Positions 7,575 through 15,077 of a stretch of 29,397 nucleotides of DNA are shown one piece after another; positions within the stretch are counted from its first letter, which is position 1; each line of letters opens with the position of its first letter. The stretch lies in the IMG/VR virus record IMGVR_UViG_3300050025_000072, positions 1-29,397 of that record. One strand, written 5' to 3'. The position numbers were made by a program, and so were the translations under genes. Under the pieces are notes generated by a model that worked only from the letters and a program-made list of their open reading frames with translations, was not told the DNA's origin and did no database searches. This DNA comes from a virus.

Positions 7575-8211
7575 ACGGGCTGATGCCGATATTTGGCAGT
7601 TGGATCCCAAGATTAATGCTCTTGGTCCGATAGTGAATAAGTATTTGGCCCTGCTGCACTCTAATCAAGTCGTCAGGGATCGTGCTTGCGCCGAGTTGGA
7701 CCACTTGTTTGAAAGCAATCCAAAGGTTTTCTTCGAGCAGGGGTTTGACCAGGTAGAGGATCGTTTCTTCTCCGCTAACACGAAAAGGCCTCGATTTAGT
7801 AACTGGGCGCATAAAGCTGCTGAGAGTCTGGCTAAAAAAGATCCCATGACCTATCTAAAATGGGGGCTCTATTTTGATGAGCGCTTCTATGATATATTGG
7901 GAACTCTATACATTTCGATACGTATTCGAATTGCCCCGACTGGTAAAGAGCTAAAAGAAAAGGTCCCAAACTTATTCCCGCAAATACTCGAGGTTGTCGA
8001 TTTGCTGTCCCAAAAGAATCCCGGCTTCTTCATTCGTCATTTGGCCGATGATCCCGAATACGCTAAGTTTTTTCCAAATGTAGGCGTTAAGGCCGAAGCA
8101 ATTTACACGCTAACCAAAATAGCGAACCAACTCGATCAAGACCATAAGTTTGACGCGGCTAACAGAGTAGACGCGATAATACAGAAAATAGGAGAAGGCA
8201 ATGGAACATAA
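7549..8211 (+). CDS. Unknown protein with C-terminal helical-hairpin module
   Basis: This 220-residue protein starts most likely at ATG 7549, with a G-rich GTGGGGG stretch upstream. An in-frame ATG at 7531 has no ribosome binding site. The body is helical with aromatic-rich patches (WAHKAAESL, TYLKWGLYFDERFYD) and is not assigned to a family. Residues about 183-217 form a copy of the recurrent module: YTLTKIANQLDQDHKFDAAN, then RVDAIIQKIGEG. The end overlaps the next start by 11 bases, which implies coupled translation. Its placement between scaffold and capsid genes suggests a head or internal virion protein. Confidence 0.65.
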   Translation: MTLRHSITKRADADIWQLDPKINALGPIVNKYLALLHSNQVVRDRACAELDHLFESNPKVFFEQGFDQVEDRFFSANTKRPRFSNWAHKAAESLAKKDPMTYLKWGLYFDERFYDILGTLYISIRIRIAPTGKELKEKVPNLFPQILEVVDLLSQKNPGFFIRHLADDPEYAKFFPNVGVKAEAIYTLTKIANQLDQDHKFDAANRVDAIIQKIGEGNGT

Positions 8212-8698
8212 CAAGAACAGCTTCTATAACGAACTAACGAAAAATCTAAAACAATGGGAGAAGACAGCAAGTTCTCCGGAGGTATCTGCTACAAATGCGC
8301 CCGAAACCCAAACGGCCAAAGAAAAGACCCAAACGCCACAGACAGTTCAAGTGGCGGAAGTTCTTAGAGAGCTGGTTAAGATTGCCCAAGAACTCGACAA
8401 TAACGGCTCCACGAAAGCTGCTGATTTAGTCGATGCTACGATTAAAAAGATGGCTGGAGACCTTGATGACGAGCTGGCCGAAGAAGAGACTGATCCAACT
8501 TTTACCGGCACAGAAGAGGGCACGGGAACAAGATCGAGGAAGGATCCACTGTACGAAAAAGAGTATGAAGGGGCCCCAGAAGGATTGGCTCCCGAAGACC
8601 ATGGCGAGCAAGGGCCTTTTAACGACGATAGGATAGATGCTTTACTTGCCGACCCCACTACACGAGACTACTTGAAGCGCAAACTACAGGGACTCTAA
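8201..8698 (+). CDS. Unknown acidic protein with central helical-hairpin module
   Basis: This 165-residue protein has three parts. The N-terminal 20 residues form an amphipathic helix (SFYNELTKNLKQWEKTA). A Thr/Gln/Pro-rich linker covers about 22-50. A strong copy of the recurrent hairpin covers 51-87: LRELVKIAQELDNNG, then STKAADLVDATIKKMAG. The rest is acidic and probably disordered, ending in a short helix (IDALLADPTTRDYLKRKLQ). GGAGAAGG lies just before ATG 8201, inside the end of the upstream gene. The role is not known; the layout fits a tagged internal head protein. Confidence 0.65.
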   Translation: MEHNKNSFYNELTKNLKQWEKTASSPEVSATNAPETQTAKEKTQTPQTVQVAEVLRELVKIAQELDNNGSTKAADLVDATIKKMAGDLDDELAEEETDPTFTGTEEGTGTRSRKDPLYEKEYEGAPEGLAPEDHGEQGPFNDDRIDALLADPTTRDYLKRKLQGL

Positions 8699-8713
8699 CA
8701 GGAGAGGTGTGCC

Positions 8714-9403
8714 ATTTTAAGAATAATACAAGCCGGAAATAGCCTCCCCGTAAGCTATGCCGTAGATTCGACTGCCGTTTTTCTTCCCGGCATGATAGGA
8801 CAACTCAAGGTTATAGGCAACGAAGTAGTTTGCGGAACATCAGATGGTACTGCGCCTGTCGGGATACTGGATGACGTTAATGCTACGGCTTTTACTGCCA
8901 ACTCAATAGATGAGGTGGTGGATATAACCGTAGTGGGTGTTCATACTGTTGACGGTTATGTTTCGGCCGCAGAAGCAATGCAAACCCTGGACTTCTCAAA
9001 TGTGGTGCGCAGTAGCTTTGTTTCTAATATAGAAGGCCTTACCCTAATAGACACGAATGGAGTACTTGTTGCGCCGGCAGGAACTCCATTGAACTACGAT
9101 AGAGATGGCGACGGAATACCTGATACCATAAGAGCAGTAGTGAGCTATGTTTATCGCATAGCCAATATACCCGGAGATTCGAGTATATTGGGGAGTGGCC
9201 GCGTAACGTTATGGTTTCAAAGAGGCATTTTTGAAACTGATCAATTTGACACAACCCAGCGGTATGTGGTCAATACTACCCTGTTTGTAAATGCAGAGGG
9301 CAAGCTAACATCTAAGCAAACTGGACCCGGCTATCCTGGAATTGCGTTGTGTACGGGCCCGGCGACAACACTAAATGGAATTATGGAATTCTTGTGGTAC
9401 TAA
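8714..9403 (+). CDS. Decoration-like virion protein, probable ATT start
   Basis: This 229-residue beta-rich protein has a layout similar to the paralogous pair at 15078 and 15908. All three open with a Leu/Ile-rich strand, then Q-x-G, then a conserved G-M-I-G about 25 residues in, and carry a GSG[KR]VT.W strand later. From the in-frame stop of the previous gene (8696-8698) to 8792 there is no in-frame ATG, GTG or TTG. ATT at 8714 has GGAGAGG at 8701-8707 with 6-base spacing, and starting there aligns the N-terminus with its relatives. Starting at ATG 8792 would remove the first strand. Function as a capsid decoration or head fibre protein is inferred from resemblance and neighbourhood. The C-terminus LNGIMEFLWY looks like a buried strand. 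Confidence 0.7.
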   Translation: MLRIIQAGNSLPVSYAVDSTAVFLPGMIGQLKVIGNEVVCGTSDGTAPVGILDDVNATAFTANSIDEVVDITVVGVHTVDGYVSAAEAMQTLDFSNVVRSSFVSNIEGLTLIDTNGVLVAPAGTPLNYDRDGDGIPDTIRAVVSYVYRIANIPGDSSILGSGRVTLWFQRGIFETDQFDTTQRYVVNTTLFVNAEGKLTSKQTGPGYPGIALCTGPATTLNGIMEFLWY

Positions 9404-9404
9404 A

Positions 9405-9415
9405 AATCTACTAAT
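9405..9415 (+). promoter_or_regulatory. Partial copy of the intergenic motif
   Basis: AATCTACTAAT follows the stop at 9403 directly and matches the first block of the bipartite motif, but the final A is C. A TATATG at 9424-9429 could stand for the second block. It overlaps the ATG at 9427, so a transcript starting downstream would lose the ribosome binding site. This copy may be decayed, or the motif may act partly at RNA level. Confidence 0.3.
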
Positions 9416-9426
9416 CGGAGCTGTAT

Positions 9427-9876
9427 ATGAGTATTGTGAATGGATTGCTGGCGAACAAGTCTTTCATCATTGAGTCGTTGCTTGCTTTTGTGGAGGAGGA
9501 GCGGCATAGGATTGTGGGGGCTGGGCTGGTAAAACAAGAGAGCTGCGACCGATTCTTGGGCGGCTTTTTGAAGAAGTTGGCCGGCGATACAAACAGCGAC
9601 GAAATGGTCTCAAAGCTCACTGCTCTTTATGAATCGATGCAGAACGTACAGCTTCACGGCGATCGATTCTTTGAGGAAGAGGCTAAAATGCCTACCAACA
9701 CAGTAAATACCACAGTGTCCATCACGCCGGCAACAGAAGAAGTAAGAGTCGATAAAGCGGCCCTGTTTTTGGAGAGCAGGTTAGAGAAGTTGGCATACTC
9801 TTTGGGCAGCACAGGTAATCACGCAATGGCCTATGAAGTTGAAAAGGTCATACAGAATATAAAACGAGGAGAATAA
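9427..9876 (+). CDS. Unknown protein with C-terminal helical-hairpin module
   Basis: This 149-residue protein starts at ATG 9427 with GGAG 6 bases upstream. The N-terminal 80 residues are helical (LLANKSFIIESLLAFVEEE). A Thr/Val-rich linker (NTVNTTVSITPATEE) leads into residues 110-149, a variant of the recurrent module: LFLESRLEKLAYSLGSTG, then NHAMAYEVEKVIQNI. Only 2 bases separate its stop from the next ATG, and GAGGAG in its last codons serves that gene. No family is recognised. The same order of helical body, disordered linker and hairpin is seen in other genes of this cluster. Confidence 0.65.
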   Translation: MSIVNGLLANKSFIIESLLAFVEEERHRIVGAGLVKQESCDRFLGGFLKKLAGDTNSDEMVSKLTALYESMQNVQLHGDRFFEEEAKMPTNTVNTTVSITPATEEVRVDKAALFLESRLEKLAYSLGSTGNHAMAYEVEKVIQNIKRGE

Positions 9877-9878
9877 CA

Positions 9879-11126
9879 ATGAAACACATAGGCTTTGATG
9901 AATCGTCCGTACTACAAGAGTTCGCCCGTATTGCTGTCGACAAGGGAATGGTCAAGATGGCAGAGGCTACTGGTGATGGCGCTCAGTATTTTGTTGAGTT
10001 TGCGGCCCAAATACGCAAGATCGTTGGCGGTGGTGTTGCCGAACGATATGCCGGCAGTTTTGAGAGTTTGGCCAAGCAAACCCCCCAGATTCCACTCAAA
10101 GACGCTATGTTTAAGGCTAATGAGGTGTCCAAGTCTCAAGGTGGTGGATATGTTGCTGCCAAAGCTGCTGCGGATGCGAAGTTCAATGCTAAACTCGTGG
10201 CTTCTACTTCTGCTGATCTAACCAAAGAGGGCGCTGGTGAGAAATGCTATGATGTCAGCGGCGAAACTGGTGAGAAGCTTGTGGATTCAGCTCACCCCGA
10301 CGGCAGCCCCGAAGTCACAGTTCCTAACACGAAAGAAGTAGTTGAGACAATAGTAGATCAACAAAAGGCAGATATAGCGGTGGTTGAGAAGAAACCCCAC
10401 GGTAAGTACGCCGCATTGGTTATTTTGGCCGACGAACTGGATGCTATGGGACTACACAAACACGCCGAAAAGATTGATGGGATGCTGAAGAAGTTGGCAG
10501 TGGGTGGATGGAATGATCCATATCCGCAGGCACCCGCCGCCCCCGATACCAAAATGCCTGATTTTAATCCGGCCAACCCAACTGATCAAAGCATACCGGA
10601 ACCAGCTTTGCCAGCGCAACCTACGACACCAACTACCGAACAGAGCAAGAATAATCAGGTTCGCAAGGGATTGGACCCGAAAACAGTTGCTTTATTCAAG
10701 GCACTATACAATCGATATGCTGATCTTTTGGCGCAAGCAAACAAGCAATCACGAACAGACCAACAGAATCATCAAATGGGTAAAACGTGGCCCGATTTTA
10801 ACACGCTATGGAAACAGTTTGGCGGAATTGATGGCATGAAGAAAAGTGTATTAGAGGTTCAGCATCAAACCCAACAAGTTACGCCGTCAAAGGGTATTGG
10901 TTTTGACCCGGATTTACTGGCTGAGGTAAGGAAGCGCCTTCGTGGTATAGGTGCTCAACCAACACAGCAGGAATTGTTTTTGATGGGCGAAAACGTAAGA
11001 AACATATCGCAATCCATTCCCCCTGGTCCTGCGCGCGATAAGGCGGTTAATGAGTTGGTTGCGGCCTTTGAAAACAAGGCTCCAGCAGCACCATACGCAC
11101 CATCAGAACCAGCAATCAAATTTTAG
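9879..11126 (+). CDS. Unknown virion-type protein with internal helical-hairpin module
   Basis: This 415-residue protein starts at ATG 9879 after GAGGAG. Its N-terminus (FDESSVLQEFARIA) resembles the N-termini of the genes at 11143 and 13064. Residues about 20-110 are Ala/Gly/Lys-rich and helical. The recurrent hairpin is at about residues 176-209: YAALVILADELDAMG, then LHKHAEKIDGMLKKLAVG. A long Pro/Thr/Gln-rich disordered linker follows (about 212-260), then a helical C-terminal domain with ALYNRYADLLAQANKQ and LLAEVRKRLRGIG. I cannot name a family. The modular build and its place in a cluster of helical genes fit a head-internal or ejected protein, but this is inference. Confidence 0.65.
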   Translation: MKHIGFDESSVLQEFARIAVDKGMVKMAEATGDGAQYFVEFAAQIRKIVGGGVAERYAGSFESLAKQTPQIPLKDAMFKANEVSKSQGGGYVAAKAAADAKFNAKLVASTSADLTKEGAGEKCYDVSGETGEKLVDSAHPDGSPEVTVPNTKEVVETIVDQQKADIAVVEKKPHGKYAALVILADELDAMGLHKHAEKIDGMLKKLAVGGWNDPYPQAPAAPDTKMPDFNPANPTDQSIPEPALPAQPTTPTTEQSKNNQVRKGLDPKTVALFKALYNRYADLLAQANKQSRTDQQNHQMGKTWPDFNTLWKQFGGIDGMKKSVLEVQHQTQQVTPSKGIGFDPDLLAEVRKRLRGIGAQPTQQELFLMGENVRNISQSIPPGPARDKAVNELVAAFENKAPAAPYAPSEPAIKF

Positions 11127-11142
11127 GGCATAGGGGAGCGGC

Positions 11143-13062
11143 GTGATCAATCAAAACGAAATACTAACCAACTATGCATCCCTGATCAAAGAAGCTGCCG
11201 ATTGGGAAGACGTACTTAAAGCGCTTGGCCTTGACTCCTTGATTGGGGCCGGAATAGGTGCTGGTGGTGCGGCTATAACTGGTGGCGGTATAGGCTCTGG
11301 CATTCTTACTGGACTGACTGGAGTAGGAGTAGGTGTCGGCGCTGCTACTGGTGTTCTGGAGGCGGCTGGTATTCTGGCCGCTGTGGGTGCTGCTGCCTAT
11401 ACAATCTACTCCGTACTGCAACATACCGATGACAACTTGGATGACTTGGTTGATAGACTTGATGCTTTGGATCCGAACGAAAAGGTAAAGACGCAGCTGG
11501 ACGGATTTATAGCGGCATTCAAGGATCTGCAAGAACGTAAGGCTTTCGACCCTATTACTTATTCAACAGACTCCAAGATTAAAGCCCAGCAAATGGCCCA
11601 GCAAATAAACGTCCTGCAATACTTCTACGACAAGTTAGAGGAGTTGTTTAAGTCCTGGCCGCAAATAAAGATTAATCTGACTGATTGGGGATTCGACCCT
11701 GATCACGCCGAAACTGCCATCGCAAAGACTTGTGGCGCAACCAGACAACAAATCGCAGGCATCAAAAATACAATACGAGAAGAGGCCGAAAAAGCCATCA
11801 AATCTCCGCAAGCTAACCAGAGGATCACTATGCTAAATCGAGACGAGTTAATGTGCAGATACGCAGATATTATGAAGAACAGTGGATTCCTTGGTGTAGA
11901 TTGGGACGGTCTTGTTTCCGATAGTCTTACTCTATTGGGGCTGCTAACGCCGGGGGTTCAGTTGGGTGTTGCTTATTACCTTACGACACGAACTAAATCT
12001 GCGCTGAATGAGCTATATCGCGCCATTAGTACTCTGGATCCGATAGATGACGGAGCAAAAACAGAGCAAACAAAGTGGAAAACTAACATACAGAACTTTA
12101 ACGGCATACTTTCGGACAACCCACCGATGCAGGCTGACGCAAAAAGTCAGGCTATTTGGTCTGCGCAGCGAGTTCAATCTACCGGGCCAATCTTGTCGTT
12201 TCTTGGCGAACTAAAAAGAGACTTTGCTGCCGCCCAAGATCGTTTTAGAGGGTTGGGAAAAGACACTGCCACTGCCGAAATAGATAAAGCAATAGCGGCC
12301 GTTCAGAAAGCGCTAACCGACGCTAAAACCAAAGCCACCGCAGACTCACAAGGTATGGCAACTCAAATCAAAGATAAGGGAACCGATATACTTGCCCTGA
12401 CCAAAGAAATAGCCGGTCTTGATGCTCAACTTGTTTCTGTTTACGGCCAGGATAAAGTTGTCTATACCGACGCAGAAAAACAAATGATTGACTTCGTGCG
12501 CCAAGTAGCAGCTCACCCAGATCAACTCGGAGATCCTGCGCAACTCGAACAATATGCCGGCGCCCTACAATCCTTCAAAGTAGTGGTTCAACAGGCGCTC
12601 TCAAAGGCCAAAGCAAAGCGCAGCAGCCTCAGGTTGATTTCTAAACGCGCCCTTCTAAAAACACCAGGCGGGACTTTTAGAATGAACTTGCCCGGACAAC
12701 AAGAACAGGCCAAAGAAGATCGCGCGGCCTGGAAGAATCAAAACGTCGGAATCATACAGCACGGCATCAACTACATGAACAAGGCATTCCAAACCGGAGC
12801 ACCACCCATTGAATATGACCTGGTGTATGGTAATGAAACCTGTACCGCTCTGCTGGCCTTTATAAACGCTTGGAAGGGTCCAATATCGGATAAACTTGTC
12901 GATACACTGGACGACGTAGGGCTATCCACAGAGGATCTAAAAGACGCAAAGAAACTCTACGCCAACCCGCAAGCTTTTCCCGCTATTGCCAACCTATTTA
13001 GCGCTTGGGTTGCTGAGATTAAAAAGGGACACCAAGGCCAGCAAGAGACACAAGGAGAATAG
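11143..13062 (+). CDS. Large internal or ejection-type protein with hydrophobic Gly-rich segment and internal duplication
   Basis: This 639-residue protein starts at GTG 11143 with GGGGAG 5 bases upstream. Residues about 30-92 form a long Gly/Ala/Ile-rich hydrophobic stretch (IGAGIGAGGAAITGGGIGSG and onward) able to insert in a membrane. A second hydrophobic stretch lies near 250-268. The N-terminal half and residues from 230 on share a layout: M[I/L]N..E[I/L]...YA...K, a hydrophobic stretch, then L..L...LDP and a charged helix, suggesting duplication and fusion. In-frame ATG 11830 (codon 230) has an AGAGGA just upstream and may be a second start. The C-terminal third is helical and ends in a Gln-rich tail. 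Such features fit phage proteins ejected to cross the cell envelope; this role is inferred. Confidence 0.6.
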   Translation: MINQNEILTNYASLIKEAADWEDVLKALGLDSLIGAGIGAGGAAITGGGIGSGILTGLTGVGVGVGAATGVLEAAGILAAVGAAAYTIYSVLQHTDDNLDDLVDRLDALDPNEKVKTQLDGFIAAFKDLQERKAFDPITYSTDSKIKAQQMAQQINVLQYFYDKLEELFKSWPQIKINLTDWGFDPDHAETAIAKTCGATRQQIAGIKNTIREEAEKAIKSPQANQRITMLNRDELMCRYADIMKNSGFLGVDWDGLVSDSLTLLGLLTPGVQLGVAYYLTTRTKSALNELYRAISTLDPIDDGAKTEQTKWKTNIQNFNGILSDNPPMQADAKSQAIWSAQRVQSTGPILSFLGELKRDFAAAQDRFRGLGKDTATAEIDKAIAAVQKALTDAKTKATADSQGMATQIKDKGTDILALTKEIAGLDAQLVSVYGQDKVVYTDAEKQMIDFVRQVAAHPDQLGDPAQLEQYAGALQSFKVVVQQALSKAKAKRSSLRLISKRALLKTPGGTFRMNLPGQQEQAKEDRAAWKNQNVGIIQHGINYMNKAFQTGAPPIEYDLVYGNETCTALLAFINAWKGPISDKLVDTLDDVGLSTEDLKDAKKLYANPQAFPAIANLFSAWVAEIKKGHQGQQETQGE

Positions 13063-13063
13063 C

Positions 13064-13444
13064 ATGAACATATTTGACAACTCAGAAGTAATGAACGAAT
13101 TCTACAAAATCGCCTACACCGAAAGCCCAAAAGAAATAGAAGATAAGGTTTTGGTAGTGGATGAGGACTTGATCGAACAAGCCCACCCAGAGCCAGTTTA
13201 TGTTGCTGAGGCTTTGGGCGATGGAGCACTTGTAGAAAACCAGAATGAACAGGCCAAGAAGGACCACGACATAATCAACAAGATGCCTACTGGTTTGCTG
13301 ATACACAACTATGCTTCATGCTTCAATGACCTAATCAAACTGGCCGAAGAGTGTGAGGCTGCCGGCGATCTTGAATCTGCTTCGTTGGTTGCTGAGTTGG
13401 CTCGAGGTATTACAAACAACCTCCCTTTCGTCTCGGCTCCTTAG
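13064..13444 (+). CDS. Small protein with C-terminal helical-hairpin module
   Basis: This 126-residue protein starts at ATG 13064 with GGAG in the preceding gene's last codons. Its N-terminus (IFDNSEVMNEFYKIAYTE) resembles those of the genes at 9879 and 11143. A polar acidic middle leads to residues 86-120, a copy of the recurrent module: FNDLIKLAEECEAAGDLE, then SASLVAELARGI. Its stop is 50 bases before the next likely start. No family is recognised. Both end motifs are shared with neighbours while the middle is unique, so it may be an adaptor or minor internal protein. Confidence 0.65.
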   Translation: MNIFDNSEVMNEFYKIAYTESPKEIEDKVLVVDEDLIEQAHPEPVYVAEALGDGALVENQNEQAKKDHDIINKMPTGLLIHNYASCFNDLIKLAEECEAAGDLESASLVAELARGITNNLPFVSAP

Positions 13445-13494
13445 GGGTAAGTCCGTTAAGTAAAGAAGCTGGGAGATTAAGTGGCCTGTGGAGA

Positions 13495-14967
13495 GTGATT
13501 AAGTCCCTTACGTCGCTCATTGGAAAAGCCGCTTCTGAAACCAAAGCACTGAGTGAAGACGCCGTTCGTGTGTTGTCCCATGATGACGGTATTGTGTCCG
13601 GCCTTCGTCAGTTCTTTACCAAAAGCGCTGTACCAAAAGAAACCATGGAGATAATAAGCGGTCTCAGCGGTAATATTGAGGAAGCTGGCGCATTAATAGC
13701 AAAGTCTTCTCCCGAGCTACAAAAGCAAGTAACGCAAAAGGTACTGGCTCGTTTTGGAAATAAAATTACCAACCAAATGGAACAACTAAAAGCAAGTAGG
13801 ACCCTTTTTGAGAAGAGCGTAATCACATCAGGCCGACAACTTCAAGTGATGCCTCAGCGCATCGAAGAACTGGAGCAAGTGGTGGCCAAAATAGAAGATC
13901 CCGTGGTTAAATCCACGAAAATTGCTGAATTGAACGGAATGAAGGACAAGATGGAGGAGCTGAAGGCCGCGTTGGAGACTAATCAGGACAAGCTTAACTA
14001 TGTCGATGGAAAGCTAATACCAGTAGTTACCGAGTTTCATAACAAGCTGGAGACGCAGGGATATTCGGAAGCCATGGACTACATAAAGCAGGCAGAAGAG
14101 ACGATGCTACAACCTTCATACGGATCAGAGGAAGCCAAGGGTGCCTTGCTTCAAGAGCTCTCAAAGGTTCAGGTTTTCGTGGATAATATGCGAGTTGAAA
14201 CGGCCAAATATGTTCCTGAGGCGGCGTCTGAACTGTTAAAGTCGAGCAACTTAGATAGTGCTCGTTCTATACTAAAAGAGTATGCCCACAATAAAGCAAC
14301 TATGCCGGAAAGCGCACTTAATCTGTGGAAATCGAATCATGATAACGCCACAATGCTAAACAAAATAGACAACTCTCTTTATGGCAGCAAGTTTAAATCT
14401 TTATTGGCAGAGATTAAGGAAACCAAAACACCAAGAAAATTTGCTGGATCATTTGCTGGATACTCGCCTCAAGAAATTGCGCAAAACATAGGCGTTCCCG
14501 GTGCTGTCGGTGTAGTTGCCGGATCTATGGGCCTATTTGGTTTGTTTGGATGGCTTTCTGGCAGTGGTTTGACCTATGTTGGCTCAGAGTCCGAACGAAT
14601 AATGGGCAAATTGGACAAACTACAAACATCTGGAAACAGTGCTGTCGTTTCTGGTTCTACACGTAAAGCGCTTAACACCATCAAATCTGCCATTGATGTT
14701 CTTAACGAGGATTTAAAGGGCGATATTAAAAAGGCCATTAATGAGGATTTGGATCTACTATATAAGGGATCAGATTCTTTGAATGCCACTATTAATCAGT
14801 GGCCGGCTCTGATCGCGCAGTCTAATAATAAACAGCTGGCGAACGAAATATACAACGATATCTTGGCCCTTCTAAAAAAGATCACCGAGGAGATACAGAG
14901 CTTAATAGCAGACCTCAAACAAAAGCAACAAGGGCAGCAGGAGCAACAAAATCAGCAAGAGCAATAA
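13495..14967 (+). CDS. Long coiled-coil protein with Gly-rich hydrophobic segment
   Basis: This protein of about 490 residues is mostly helical, with extended coiled-coil regions near 85-165 and 370-480. A Gly-rich hydrophobic segment (VPGAVGVVAGSMGLFGLFGW) near residues 330-355 could span a membrane. The C-terminus is a Gln-rich tail (KQKQQGQQEQQNQQ), like that of the gene at 11143. The start is uncertain. GTG 13495 is only one base after a GGAG, CTG 13486 is 10 bases after a GGGAG, and ATT 13498 is 4 bases after GGAG; the reading frame is open further upstream. It closes the cluster before a promoter-like motif. An internal-virion or ejected role is inferred from its resemblance to the 11143 product. 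Confidence 0.6.
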   Translation: MIKSLTSLIGKAASETKALSEDAVRVLSHDDGIVSGLRQFFTKSAVPKETMEIISGLSGNIEEAGALIAKSSPELQKQVTQKVLARFGNKITNQMEQLKASRTLFEKSVITSGRQLQVMPQRIEELEQVVAKIEDPVVKSTKIAELNGMKDKMEELKAALETNQDKLNYVDGKLIPVVTEFHNKLETQGYSEAMDYIKQAEETMLQPSYGSEEAKGALLQELSKVQVFVDNMRVETAKYVPEAASELLKSSNLDSARSILKEYAHNKATMPESALNLWKSNHDNATMLNKIDNSLYGSKFKSLLAEIKETKTPRKFAGSFAGYSPQEIAQNIGVPGAVGVVAGSMGLFGLFGWLSGSGLTYVGSESERIMGKLDKLQTSGNSAVVSGSTRKALNTIKSAIDVLNEDLKGDIKKAINEDLDLLYKGSDSLNATINQWPALIAQSNNKQLANEIYNDILALLKKITEEIQSLIADLKQKQQGQQEQQNQQEQ

Positions 14968-14979
14968 ATATTTTGCTTA

Positions 14980-15008
14980 AATCTACTAATATTCATCTCT
15001 AATAATAG
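14980..15008 (+). promoter_or_regulatory. Bipartite promoter-like motif, copy 2 (capsid unit)
   Basis: AATCTACTAATA at 14980-14991 is followed after 8 bases by TAATAATAG at 15000-15008. It lies 69 bases before the start of the first decoration-like gene, a normal promoter distance. No terminator separates it from the upstream gene. It is the only copy ahead of the 15078-17822 block, so it would drive both decoration-like genes and the capsid gene. Confidence 0.65.
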
Positions 15009-15077
15009 ATGATCCTAATAGCGGACTTATCCTCTAACCGGGTCTTTCAAATCACAAAATCCATGGAGGATTAACAA

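Noticed and set aside
8690-8800. Stop-codon readthrough joining the genes at 8201 and 8714
   Set aside because: They share a frame with one TAA between them, but a good ribosome binding site follows the stop and the second product aligns to paralogues from the ATT on. Separate initiation is simpler.
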